Part shown: piece after piece, positions 41,086-53,830 of the stretch
Numbering within the stretch: position 1 is the first letter of the stretch
Layout: every line of letters starts with the position of its first letter
Assembly (NCBI GenBank): GCA_024734555.1
Contig: JANPWX010000473.1
Span: 35,001 to 99,000 of the forward strand
From: Trochalopteron elliotii
Lineage: Eukaryota; Chordata; Aves; Passeriformes; Leiothrichidae
Direction: 5' to 3'
DNA: 64,000 nucleotides
The notes under the pieces: model-generated
What the model saw: only the letters and a program-made list of their open reading frames with translations
Told to the model about the DNA's origin: nothing
Databases searched by the model: none
Made by a program: the position numbers and the translations under genes

Positions 41086-43249
41086 GATCTTCCTATCATG
41101 GTTTTTGAAACAAAGATGAGGAAGGTGGGAAGTGAAGGGGAATACAGCATGAATGGGGACATCAGTCAAAGAGCAGTGATCACGGCTTAAAGATAAACAG
41201 CATTATATAACAAAGACACATCCCAGTCACTGCCCATGGGGCCTGATTTAGCACTTCACATTTAGATATATTTACTCCATTTTTACAGAGTTTGAAACTG
41301 TATGGAAAGTACATCCCAACATTAAAACTTACAGTAAGAATGTTGCTAATTATTTTCCAGTAGCTCTCTTGATGAAAGCATAAGGTCTTCAGTCAATTGA
41401 AACTCTGAATTGACACTCTCCAAACACCTGCTGTATCTCAGGAATAGCATTTATGTGTGGTTTGTTAAGTGTTTTTCAGAGGACCCATGATGTGTAAAGC
41501 TTTATCAATGCAATAGAGAGCATTGCACATTCTCTTTTATAAAAATCATTATCTTTTTGAAGTAGAAGTTTAAAAGTCTCTCCTAGTTCCAGTCTCTGAA
41601 AACAATAATCTAATTTCAAGAGGATTTAAAAGTTATGCTTCTGTAATAGAAAGGCACTGTAATAATCTCTTATTACTTCTAGATTATCAAAGGGGTTACA
41701 AACCACCACACTGTAGATATGGAAATTGATGAGGAAGCCTGCCTTGAATTATAGACCAGATTTACAAAAAACTGGATTCTCATCTTAAAATGTAATGTTC
41801 AATGGCATTGCACATAGGTACATTTAGAGATCCTAAGGTCAGAAATAGTTGATGATAAGGGCATAACTGGGTGTGAGAAGACAACTGTAATGAATTTAAG
41901 TGTACAATTGTGACAAATTAAGTGTACAATTAAGTGACCAAATTATTTAAAAATACATGTTGAATATTTTTAAAGGATTGCTGATTATTTTGAAAATGAT
42001 GTGATATTTTTCATTTACTTTTAACTGTTAATGAATTTGCAGACCACAACAATTCGAATCCCTCTCCCTTAATTCCTCTGGCAGGGCAGTGGTAACAGGA
42101 TGGAACTCCTCTGCCACCTCCAAACCCCTCTAATATTGCTTTGCAGAAAATAAAACCAGTGCAGGTATTTAATATGCAATAGCAGAGGCTTGAGAAAGGT
42201 CTCATTTTTGTATGACAACTGTTCATTCTGATGTGCACAAGGGCTATTATACATGAGGAAAGTCAACACATCAAGTCATAGCCTAAAGCTTTTGACGTCG
42301 CACAGGAAAGGACACACAAGAAAATCTCAAATCCAGACTAAGAATTTAAGAAGTTATTTTTTAAGAAGTCATGATTAACACCAAAGGGGACAACAACAAA
42401 AGAAAGGTTCTGGAACCATGCACAAACCAAACAGTTTCCCCAAAGGAGTGGAATATGTCAAGGCAGTATGACACAAACAGCTGTGGCTAGGTGGGTGCTC
42501 TGCCTGGGCTGCCAAGTCTGAGATGGTGACACTGCTTTCTGCCCCCAAGATAGCAGGTTTAGAGTGACCAGCACCTACACAGAGCACTGTCTTGGGCCAC
42601 AGAGGGACACCCAAAGGAAGAAGAATCAGAATGAAATCAATTAAAATAAATAAATGAACAAATGTAGAAAGCTGGACATAAATTATGGGTAGATTTAGTA
42701 CACTGCTACTGTAACAGGTGAACTGAGCATGGCTGTGTGGCTGAGTAATTCTTTCCTGCCTTCAGAGCAGCTGGTTACTAAGATTAATGATTTATATATT
42801 CAAAAGGGTCCTGATTCTTCTGGACTTGTTGGCTGGAAATGCTGTAGAAAGCATGACACCCATATTATTTTGCTTCCTCCCCACAACTAAAATAGATACA
42901 AGCACAACATTCAGCTGTCAAGCATTTCACAAGGATTACTAATTCAGTTTGAACTTAATCTGCTGAATGAAAGTATTTTAAAAAATGTATTTCAGTTTTA
43001 AGGAGAAGAGTATGACTCGTGCAAAAGAGAAAATTAGGCTAATAGTTGTGCCTTTATGGGTGTGCCACTGCCACTCCCCTTTTCAGCAACAGGAATGGGC
43101 TGTACTTATTTGAAAGGACAATTTGACTGGGGATCTTTGTGCTTCTGCTAAAATACAAAAGATACCAGCAAAAACATGCTGTTACGCAAACCAGTGAGAA
43201 ATCAAAACATATCCCAGAGTGCAAATCATCAGTGTTTTCTACCTGCATT
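41086..43249. other. Intronic DNA between two CR1 tails, no gene seen
   Basis: Nothing recognisable beyond a small degenerate repeat near 41.9 kb. Short open frames on the minus strand near 42.0-42.6 kb show no family resemblance. Confidence 0.5.
41897..41945. repeat. Degenerate short repeat
   Basis: TAAGTGTACAATT appears twice, followed by TAAGTGACCAAATT: a three-member degenerate tandem array. Confidence 0.65.
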
Positions 43250-43303
43250 ATCACAGAATCATAGAATATCTCGAGTCGGAAGGGATCTTTTATCCAACCA
43301 GTG
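43250..43303 (-). mobile_element. CR1 LINE 3'-end remnant
   Basis: ATCACAGAATCATAGAATAT, then CTCGAGTCGGAAGGGATCTT and TTATCCAACC, matches the reverse complement of a CR1 3' end, with a few substitutions and a gap before CCAACC. It is a very short remnant in the same orientation as the other two. Confidence 0.83.
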
Positions 43304-43899
43304 TAACTTTTAACTCAATATATGGAAATTACAGAAGAAAACTACAAAGAAATTTTCTACCTAGAAATAGAAGTTTATTACTCTAACTATTCAGAAAGGT
43401 TGCACTCTAAAAATTAATTATATCTGATGAAGCACTAGTGAAACACATCACTAATGAAAAGCAGCACTCTTGACCTCGGCTGTTACTTAAAATATTATGA
43501 TAAAAGTGAACTCATACAAAAAGGACAATACTTAGCAAAAAGTAATCCCAGAAAGCTTTTTACTCTGAAGATAACTTGAGTAATCTTACCCAGAAATAAA
43601 AGGGTTGTTTTGTCAGATCATATTTGTACAATCAGGTTTTTAAACCAGTAACTCTAAAGAATATGAACAAATTTATGGTTTGGGAAAAAATTAAAAGATG
43701 TCTTATAAGACAGAAAGAAAATTTTTGCTCTTTCATTCTTTCTCAGGTTCTGTGGCATCCAAATGCTCCAAGCAGTTGTAAGTTTTGGTAATGGTCAACA
43801 CAGTAACAGATACTTTGCTTGATGTTTGACCAGCACTACTGGTCTATGAATTCTAACAGAAAATAATTTCTGTTTCACATCCATCTTGAATTTTTATCT

Positions 43900-44420
43900 C
43901 CTATACATCCAGTACCGCCCTGGTTCATCTCAAAGGAAGAACTCTGGGTTTGTGAAGCATTTTGGGATCTTTGTTTCATCAAACTGCTTTGGTTAGGAGA
44001 AAGCAGCAGCCACGCATCTGCAAACAAGGAAGCCCAAGAAAAAAAAATAAATTAATCTCTGCCTATACATGCTTTGCAAAAAGTCTCCTGACACAAATAA
44101 AAGGATCCTCCCCAACATATGGAGGAGCTGCTATGCCCTTCCGGGGATGGTCTGTAGCTATGTTCACCTCAGGCACGCCAAGGAGAGGTGAATTGTCAAA
44201 TGCAATTTCAATCATGGGGTGGTTTGGTTGAGGCAGATTAGTTGTATGCAATGATGATAGATAGTTTATCCCAGCCCCAAACTGCCGCTTGGGAAATCTT
44301 GCACGCAAACGAACAGGAACTCAGTCATTATTAGTGTCAAGAAGGTACACAGAGGCAAAATTTGGTTGGCAGCCAGGCAAGATGAATCAAGGCGAAAAAG
44401 TGACCAATTGCATGTTCAAA
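43900..44420. promoter_or_regulatory. Candidate conserved intronic regulatory element
   Basis: About 500 bp of unique sequence holding at least nine CpG dinucleotides (for example in TACCGCC, CACGCAT, TTCCGGGG, CACGCCA, GCCGCTT, CACGCAAACGAAC), which stands out in CpG-poor AT-rich intron. Inverted CACCT-type arms TTCACCT (44163-44169) and AGGTGAA (44186-44192) resemble a ZEB-type bipartite site. Its place in the long ELP4 intron makes a PAX6 distal enhancer plausible. That is inference: no conservation data were available. Confidence 0.42.
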
Positions 44421-44929
44421 ATGGAAATTGATAGGCATGTTGTAGTTTGGAAGGATTTTAAACACCAGAAAAAGTCATACATTATTAATTATTCAGAGAT
44501 AAATATTTAAAAAGTCTTGCTCTGTGGAGAAATACAATTTTTAAGTCAATGTAAATTACATGTATAGTGTCCTAATTTTAGGCTTCTTTATCCCAGAAGC
44601 TTCACCATGACAGTTCAGAGCATTTCTTATTATATAACTTTAAAAGAGTCCCATTCAGTAAGAGTACTGCAAATTAAAAAATTATCCACCAAGTAAACAT
44701 TTTAAAAACAAATGAACAGTGTATTAGCTTGGTCGAATTATTTGTGAGCAAAGCAACCACTTGTGCCCCTCACAGTGGAGTACAATGCCCATATTTATCA
44801 CTTTTACCTTTTCAAAGTTACCTAAATATTTAATGAACTAAACAGTGGAATCCACCTGTGTGAGCAATCACAATCCTTGGTTCTCTAAATAAATAGCAAA
44901 AAATTGCTAAAAGAGAATGTCCTCAAGTT

Positions 44930-45230
44930 TCATTGCCTGAAGTGATACGCTCTGACAAATCTAACAGCTCTTTCTGTGTCATTCCTAATGCACTTGTCAC
45001 TCAGTATTATCCATCCTCATTAATGACAATGGGAAAGTTTATCTTGGGAACACGTTTTAAATCATCCACTCTTTACAATGGGACCATGAAATCTCTTACA
45101 AAACATGAGGCGGGAACTACTCTGACAACAAAACCCCTTCCTGGCAGCTTTACTCTTAATTCCTGTTCAAGGAATAATGTGTTTATCATACAACCACATG
45201 GAACAATACATTAGATGAAACTTGAAACAA
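44930..45230. promoter_or_regulatory. Possible conserved intronic element
   Basis: Complex, non-repetitive sequence with CpGs at ATACGCTC, ACACGTTT and GGCGGGAAC and a TTAATGAC homeodomain-like site, lying 0.5 kb from the stronger candidate at 43.9-44.4 kb. The 93-codon open frame over it shows no family and is probably chance. Weak call. Confidence 0.28.
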
Positions 45231-45980
45231 GAATAGCTGGTTTGATTTTTCAAGATAAAAAGTGATTTTTCAATATTGTTTTTATGTTGGGAATTTTAAA
45301 TCTTTTAGGGATGTAATTCTGTACGGAACCACACTTCCTCTTAAAAAAAAATAAAAAGTTATAAACCCCTGATAAAACAGTTTAAATACTAATAATGTCA
45401 TAGAAATAGTGATACTGCTCACAGTAAAAATGATCGCTATGGGATTGTTCCTGGCTTTACAAAAATTCTGCTTTACTTACAGATATTTTTACCAGCAGTC
45501 TAGATTATATGTATAAAACCACTCCAGTTATGCATAATTTTCACTAGTCAATATTCCATTTTGATTATGAGTTCTGAAAACTGATATGCCCTCTATTCCG
45601 GCGCTATGGACTTGCAACAGATGGATTGCAACTATTTACTTTATTTTGGATGCCCTAATGTAAACACGACAATATTCATTGCTTCTCTTTTCATCATCTC
45701 ATTTGTAACACCACCACCAACCTTCCATAAAAGCAGCAGTTAACAGAAGTTACATTTCAATGCATCCTGACTGCAGTAAGTGCTGATTTTTTGGATCAGT
45801 TTGTAAAGTAACAACAGAATTTTGGAATGAAAACCCGAGAAACAAAAAATCATGAAAATCAAAGAAGCTGCAAAAAAGTATTCCAGGTATTCCTATGTGT
45901 GTGAGCACAGACAATTACACTGAATGTTCAGGACAATACTGTTCTAAAGGATGCAAATACACATCAGGGTGTGGAACAAA

Positions 45981-46033
45981 AAAGAAGAAGCAGTAAAGAA
46001 GAAGTAGCAAAGAGAGAAGCAGAAGTAGTAAAG
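45981..46033. repeat. Purine-rich 14-bp minisatellite
   Basis: AAAGAAGAAGCAGT is followed by AAAGAAGAAGTAGC, then a longer variant unit and AAAG. A degenerate tandem array of about three units. Confidence 0.78.
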
Positions 46034-49000
46034 ACCATTGGTCCAGACAGAGGAAAGTGCTTCTGAAATGACATTACAGGTAGTCCACTGACAAAATCCA
46101 TTCACTGCAATGTTTCTACCATAAAGCCGTGCTCTACTAACACAGTAAAAGTTCTCCTTTGCAGATCAGGGGTGTTTCAGTGGCCTGAATCTAATTTTTG
46201 TGGCTTTTTTCAAAGTCAAAAGACCCTTTTCAGATCAATGAAAAATCATCAGAGATGCACTTCCACTTTAAAACTGTCTTTTCTATAATGTGACTGTGGC
46301 CTTGAAAGTTTCTAAAGTAGCCCATGTTTTTGTAGGATAGACAGAACACAAGAAGGCCAGTCCTTCTTTCCTTGTTTCCATGGGTTTTCAAAAATCATAA
46401 CATAATAAGCCTGAATTTTTCATGCTATTGCTGAAGATTTTAGCAGGCAATAGTGACTTGTCTTCTTATTCTGCAAAAATTCACTTTATTAATAGAAAAA
46501 TTAGAAATCGTGTAGTTTCCCATTTAACTGATGAGAAATGAAATACCTCACTAGTAATTTCTTAAGAAAATGTAAAGGAAATCTAAAAATAATAAAACTT
46601 AAGCAGGACAGTACTCAAACAAATGTATTTTAATACATAGATATTTAAAAGTAGCTACCTGAATGATACAAATACAAAAATTACCATAATACCTTTAAAG
46701 ACTCTATTAATTTAAGAAATGCTTCTTAAACAAAATATGAATTCCAGTTAATTATAGAGCTCTTCAAAGCATCAGGAATCTCCCTTTACTTACTTACTGA
46801 AATATCTGCACACATTCAATATTTATGCTGTCTTTCTCTCTATCCATTTTTAAACAGAATTAAAGGAGTAGCTAAAACTCTGCCAATAAAATGACAGGAA
46901 GGCTATTTTTAGTGTAGATGATGTAGACCAAGCATAAACAGCCCATGGCTATGCTACTATTCAGGATCAGATCTAAATACAAGTACTAGAATTCCTTCTC
47001 ATTGTTTTTTGCCATTTTTTTTTAACAGCAACAAGAATTACAAATTACATGCTGGTTTGTATCACTCAATAAATACTCATCCTAGAAGGAGAATAATTTT
47101 TCCCTTAATTAAGAAAAAAAAAAAAAAAAGATAATGTAACTCCTGCCACAGTACTCTCTGGTAGGAAAAGGTTTGTGAAAGTGCTTTTGAGGCAGTACAG
47201 GAAATGTAACCTTAGCAAAGATTACTAAAGATATTAAAACTTTAAATATTGAGCAACCTGGGTATTTTGACAATGGCAAGTTCTGCTTTGGATGCAAGGT
47301 GGATTTCTCCCATGCAGCAGTACTCACATCCCCCCACTTAAAAGTGGTAAACTGGTTGGTAATTTTTGCTTTCTTCTTTTACTTTTCAACAAGACTCAAG
47401 CAGACACACTACTCAAAGATTACTGGTTTAATATGAGAAAAAAAGTATCTTCTAGCATTCAGCAACTGTTTTGTAAACATGAACTTATGAACATCAGAGT
47501 GAAATCTTCAGTAACTTTTGCTATAACAGACTTGAAACAGGAAGAAAGTAGATGAAGAGCCCATAGACTGTATTTTCATAAGCTAAAACCAGGTTTTTCA
47601 AACCTTAAACACCTGAAATGAGGCATTTAAAATGAACTATATTCAGCAAGTGCTACCAGCTGCTTTCTGAAAGTCAAGCAGCCTATGAATGGTGTAAGTT
47701 GGCACCCAAATTCCCTTTATTTATTTATGCATTTATGGGCATCAATAAAAAGCTTTCATTACTGTACATTATACAATTGTTGCTTACTTTCTTCAGAAGG
47801 AAGGAGGAAACAGAATGGTTAATTGGCAATGTCATTCATTCTGAAGGGGGCTAATATGGTGTCAATGTTAAGCTGGCCAGAAACACCACTTTGACTGCAA
47901 TAAATAATGTTTTCCTCCTAGGAGACAGCTTCACTTGATATTTCAAAAGCTTTTGGTTTTCAACATGCAATGAGAAACTTTAATTTACATTATGTGTGAT
48001 AGAGTCCTTTGAAAACCCTATGAAATAGAACTAACAAAAACCAAATACAAAAGAATATCAAAATCATGTAACTAAAACAAATGTGGGAAAGAGAGCAATA
48101 AAGATGGCATGACCAAAACCTAACTTTGCTTACCCCTTGGGCACTGTAGTCCTCACCCATTTTGCTTATGATAATCTGTTTTTTGCACAATTCTCTTGGA
48201 TGGAAATAAAAGAATAAAATGTACTCTGGAATTTAGTTACAAGTAATACCCCATAATTTAGCCAAAGCAAAAAGCAGTATTTGCACAAGGATTACAGAAC
48301 GTTTTTTCTTCAGCTACAGTACTTTGCAGTATATGTATATTTTTTCCTCCTGTCTCCTTTTGGCACTTTCATTAAGTCTTTCAGACTAAGAATAATGACT
48401 AGTTTCTCTCAATAAAAATAATTTAAAAACCCAAGTTCCTGTATGTTAACAGTTCAATAAAGGGTAATATTTTTTGTGAACCAGTAAAATAAATAGGACA
48501 GAAAAGTGGGATGAAACAATTTCTGTAGAGGTGAAAAATTTAAAGAAACTAGAAATTTGTGGTTTCCTTACAGATTTATGTTCATCCAAAACCATTAATA
48601 TTTTCAAAAGACTAGAAATGTTAACATTTAATCTTGAGTTTCCAAAGTTACAATAAAACACTTGAAATTTGTTTAAGTGTGTTACTAGTCATGGCAAATG
48701 TTTGGCAGCATTGGTCTGTTTCCCTAAAAAAATGCCATTTTAAACCCTTTTCAAGTATTAGATGAGCTATCTTCCAGTTTCCTCATTCAGAGAGCACTTT
48801 GAATCACTTCTGACCCAAAGATCATAATTAAAACAATAACAAACAGCACTGAAACAAGGAGATCCAGATGGATGCTCATCTTGCACATGGAGATGAAAAA
48901 TCCTCCTCCTCTCATTCCTTTCACTAAGAGCCCTGAACCTCAATGCCTGTCAATAAGGTTCAGGTACAATGTAGACCTGTGGATGAGAAAATGTGACTTC

Positions 49001-52000
49001 CTCTCAGCTTTCATTTTTATTTTCCTGCCTTAACAGAGATGCATTTTACCACCTAACAGCCTGATTGAAGTTGTTATTCTTTGTAAAAGGAGAACATTCT
49101 ACAACTATCAAATATCCTAATTTTATTAAAACTTGTGATATTTTAAAGAGCATTTAATGGAAATGGCACTCAGTTCCTGCTGAGGACTACTACAAATATG
49201 GAGCTTAACTCTTTTTGCTTCTTAAAGACTCACCATCAATATCTTTCTAACTCATGCCCACAGACCTTTGTCTAAAACATACTACTGCTTCAGTGAATAA
49301 TATAATCCTCGTAGAGAAAGAGTTTTTTAATCTTCATCAACCAGTATTTTTACAAAAGATGTCCTTAGTCTACCTATCTTCTAATAGAAAGTGGGAATAT
49401 GTCAACTACTTTACTTGTCTGGCAAATACAGGAGAAGTTGACCCACTTATTTACAGACTGAACAGGCCAAACCCTTTCATGCTGCAACACTGACACTCAG
49501 CACAGATCCTGAGAATGAGCAGCCCATTACAATATGCACAAGTGACCTTTCAGTGCATTAATGACTTTGTGGTCATGTTCTTCCCTTGCAACAACACATG
49601 GCATAAATATTTCTAAACACCAGAATTACTTGCCTAAATAAGTTCTGTTAAATGAGTTCTGTTCACTAACAAGAAACTGCAGTTGCATTGTATTACAAGG
49701 GTTAAAATTTTGAAAAACTGAATGGAACTCTCACATTGGACTGTTGTACAACCCATAAAACAAAACTGACTGTTAAATAAATTTCAGGATATTGCAAATC
49801 TTCCTATGAAACCTAAGAGTCAACAATATCTTCCTATATTTGCCTACAGACAAATAATTAATAATTTAATTTACATGAATCAGTAGTATGCAACAAGAAG
49901 GTGATATTTTCAAATGAAATTCTTCCACATGTGCACAAGGAAGGTATGTGCACATACAAGGTATGTGTTCTGAAATTCCATATACTGTACAAAATGGATC
50001 ACTTGATTTCAGTCCAGTGCACCATTAAGATTCAGATGGATTTTCTTTTCAAATAGGAGCTCTCCAAGTATTGTTCCATCTCAAGTTATTATAATTTAAA
50101 AATACTCTCCCAAAACTTTAGCTGAATTGTACTGTCACCATTTTAAACATGTATATTTATTCAAAATTGTTTGAAAGAATGTAATACATTTTTGACAGGC
50201 AGTCTTTTACAATATTGAAATCAAATCCTTGATTTCATCAAACCCTTCATATTCTGTGCCTTATTCCTGGAAGGCTCATGCCAAAATGATTTAGTTTGAT
50301 TTTCTTTTACAATGGTAGGTTGGCTTGACAGCATCTGACAAAACAATTCAGTGAAGTACACCATACCAGGTAAAGAGAACCTGAACTGGCTACTAGGTGA
50401 AATAATGCAAAATGGAGCTTGGTATTATGACAGAATTAGTTTTGCAGGAGAATATTTTTTGCAGTCTTATCAATTTTTGATTAAAAAATGTTATGGTATT
50501 ATAATTATTGTCCTTTGAACTATTTTTAAATAACCCAGTGATTAATATAATGGGAAAAATGGACAGGAAAAATCAATGCAAAACACCTGGTTTCACTGGT
50601 GTAAATTTCAGCTGAATTTTATTCCAACGTTTTACCTCTCTCTGTTGGAAAGTTTAGTTTTATATGCAGAGTTCCCTGCACTGGAACCCCCCAGCTGGAG
50701 TGGAACATCCAGCACTAGAGTTTGCCATGTATAATGCATCTGCTCAAGGCAGGCTAAGGAGAAGGAGGTTTCCCATGCAAGCCCCAGGGGTAGTTGTGTT
50801 CTCAAACACATGGGGATGAGAAAATTGAATATGCTTTCTGTAACACTTTAGAAAAGTTCTGCCTTGTCCATGAACCAGGAGTATCTGTGAAGTTTCATCC
50901 ATGCTCCAGGCCCTGGGAAGCCAGGCAATCACAAATGCTGGCTTAGTAAAAGAAGGTTTCATTTTGATATTTGATAACTATATGCATCTAACTGAAGGTC
51001 AAGCCTTGTAAGGGCACCTGTGCACAATTTCAAATACAGACTTTTTCTGTCTATATATGAAGGTGTATAGACCTGTATGGCAACATGTATGTTGTAGCAT
51101 ATATTAGCTTATTTTCCTTATTTTCCTGAATGATGGCTAGAGAACTACCAGTTTACCTAAATTTATAATTAACCAGTGTTTTGCCTTTTTTCAGCTCCCA
51201 GGCTCACTGATTCTTTTTAACAGTGGCCAAAAAATAGTTCATTAATTCAAATGCATTTATTTACAAATTTACTCAACTTTAGAAACATCTGAAGAATATA
51301 ATCAAGATTAGGGTCAGCAATTAATGAAGACTGCCTCAGATTCTCTTGGGAGAAGCTAAAAGAGGTGATGTTCTCATTGCCATTTTCTAGTTCTCACTTC
51401 AATAGAGAGGCTGGTATGGCATGGATGTGTATTTTAAATATATACTGATCCCATATGTGCTGGTGACAGAGCTGACTTGTTCCTCTACAAAAAACAGCAA
51501 CAGCCACTTTCTATACCTGCTCCTGATAAATAATTACTTAGGGAATGTTTGCAGGAGCACAGCTCTGGCACTCAGTGATGCTGCCAGCTCTGAGCCCCTT
51601 AGGACCAAACCTGTGCTAGTGGATACCACACTGAAGCACTGCAGACTTCAGTTCTGACTTGGTCTTACCCACCTGTCTTGGTAAATATTCTCTGACAGTG
51701 GCCACTTGCACCTCCCTTCTGCAAATAAGAAATTTACCACAGTGTAGTCTGTCTAAGATAAGCAGTGAAAAGAGAGACACTGAAAGGACAACTGAAAAAA
51801 AAGTCAGAAATACAGAGGCTACCTAAGTCATATTTCCTGATTTAAATGGCCAAAATCACCACCTTAAAGAGCTTTAAGTCATCTTCCAAATACCAGTGTT
51901 GGACACATAACAGACATGAATACCTGGAATTGCAATTATTTCTTATTTTGCCAATCATTAATTTTCTCACAGCCTTTTACTGCTAGATGAACACAGGATA

Positions 52001-53239
52001 TTATTTGAATGCCTTTGGAATCATATGTTTATTTTTAATTCTGTATAGACTCAGTTGCTGGTTTTCGTGGTTATTTCCTTCCAAAGACATAACCTTTCAC
52101 TCTGGCAATTACCATGGGGAAAATGCAGTACAGAATGCTCTGGAGTACCATATTGCATCTGCCCTGCACTGAGAAACCAGCCACTCTCCTGCCACAGGAC
52201 TTCCCTAATTTCTTCCCATCTTGTTAGCAAACACCTCTCAGAAAAGAAACTCCTGAACTTGTACATAAAGCTCTGGAACTTTTTTTTTGCTGTGTGGCAA
52301 TTCTTTAAATCGTGTATGACATTTGGCTTCAAACTGAGCTGGCTTCTAAAGATTTTTATCACGGGCTGCACAGGTGTTGTAGCCATTTAAAAGAAAATAT
52401 TGGCTGCTGTGACTTGTGTTTTAATAAAAAAATGTATTTGCACAACAACTATTTATTAGACAAATTATAATATAAAAATTTGTAGAAAAAAGCTTTGTCT
52501 CTATACTTCTAATAATTGACTTTTACTTGAACACTTAAAAATTAAGCAGAACTAGGGAATTGAAAAAAATACTCTCACAAACTTTCCTATTTGCAAGTGT
52601 TTATCTGAATTTATCAGGAGCTTTAACTTTAAATAGATAATTTCAGAGGTCTGTGTTGTCCAGACAATAACAAAGGGAGTTAATCAAATACGAATCTTCT
52701 CCAACTGTCTTGTCAAACCAGGTAATGATGTCCTGCCAGCCAAACTCAGAGGGAGCATGTGAAACAAATACAAAAGTAAACAGGCCCTAAGCTGCCCAAG
52801 GGAAAGTCAGCAAGATGGCAATTTCAATCATTTGGAATAATACTAAAGCAGCCTTAGGCTTTTCTCAGAATGGAAACATGTCACTGTTACTGCAATATTT
52901 GAACAAATCAGACTGCAAAAGAAAGGAACACTTATGTAATCACAGCCATGGAACAGCGCTTTACTTGATGGTGAGGTGGAAAATAATTAAGGGGAAATGT
53001 CCTTTTGGCGAGTAATTATAAATCTACCTAAATAAGAAAGATAAACAATGTTTCCACAGAAATTTGGAGCAGCGAAAAAAACAAATTTCAGCACAGATTC
53101 CTTAAGTCTTGACGCAGGGGGCTTTGGAACAACAAAGATAAAGTTCTGTAAAATAAAACTATGAACACAATACTCCTACAAAATTTCTCAAATGTTGATA
53201 AAAGTTACATTCAGAGCTACAAAGAAAGCAGAAAAGCAC
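46034..53239. other. AT-rich intronic DNA, no gene seen
   Basis: No recognisable transposon or exon. A less AT-biased patch at 47.6-47.95 kb might be constrained, but I see no strong signal. Overlapping 111-codon open frames on opposite strands at 52051-52390 look like chance. Confidence 0.55.
47114..47129. repeat. Poly(A) run
   Basis: Sixteen consecutive A. No retroposed sequence is recognisable to its left. Confidence 0.9.
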
Positions 53240-53830
53240 CTCAAGAACAACTCTGCTGAACAGTTGCATTGAGACGAACGGGCTGTCATATCATTTAACT
53301 GAGAAATCAAAAAATATTTCAAATATTTGGGGAACTTACCTAATCAGTAAACGTTCAGTATGTGTCTAGTCATGTAGCCATCTTTTAGTCAATCATCAGA
53401 AAATCAAAGGCAAATTGGCATGACTCAACCCAAACTTTAATACCGCATGATTGTGTCGTGTAAGCTTGTTTTGTGCGAGGGCTGCTGTGGTTTTAGCAGA
53501 GAGATTAACGACCGGACCTAAGCTGGCCTCCAAACCTTGCCCTGCTGATGCCTCAAGCCCTTTGAAGTCTGACCATCATACCTGGCAAAACAACAGTGGG
53601 AACTAGGCTGGTGTCAGATCTAATCAAGTTTCCTGCCTCAGCATAGCTAACTATGGGGTACACTAATTGGCCCAATTGCGGATTATACCTTTTGCTACAG
53701 ATTCAAGACAATAATTTAGTCAAATGATGGTTTTTATCTCCTTCTAATTAAGATTCCAAAGTGGGAAGAAATAGGATTAGACAGGCTAACTTCAAAATTG
53801 TGTCCTTTAAAGTGGCATGCACATAAGATA
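53240..53830. promoter_or_regulatory. Candidate conserved intronic regulatory element
   Basis: This block departs clearly from its AT-rich surroundings. It is unique, has around ten CpGs (GACGAACGGG, AAACGTTC, TACCGCATG, GTGTCGTG, GTGCGAGG, AACGACCGGAC, ATTGCGG), and carries GGATTA (OTX/PITX-type TAATCC read in reverse) at 53680-53685 and 53774-53779, plus CTAATTGG and CCAATT. Retained CpGs and dense homeodomain motifs are typical of developmental enhancers. Given its place 3 kb downstream of an ELP4 exon, PAX6 is the natural target. No alignment was available. Confidence 0.48.

Noticed and set aside
52051..52390. Two 111-codon open frames on opposite strands over almost the same bases
   Set aside because: Striking, but the frames mirror each other because complementary codons happen to avoid stops. 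Neither peptide resembles a known family.
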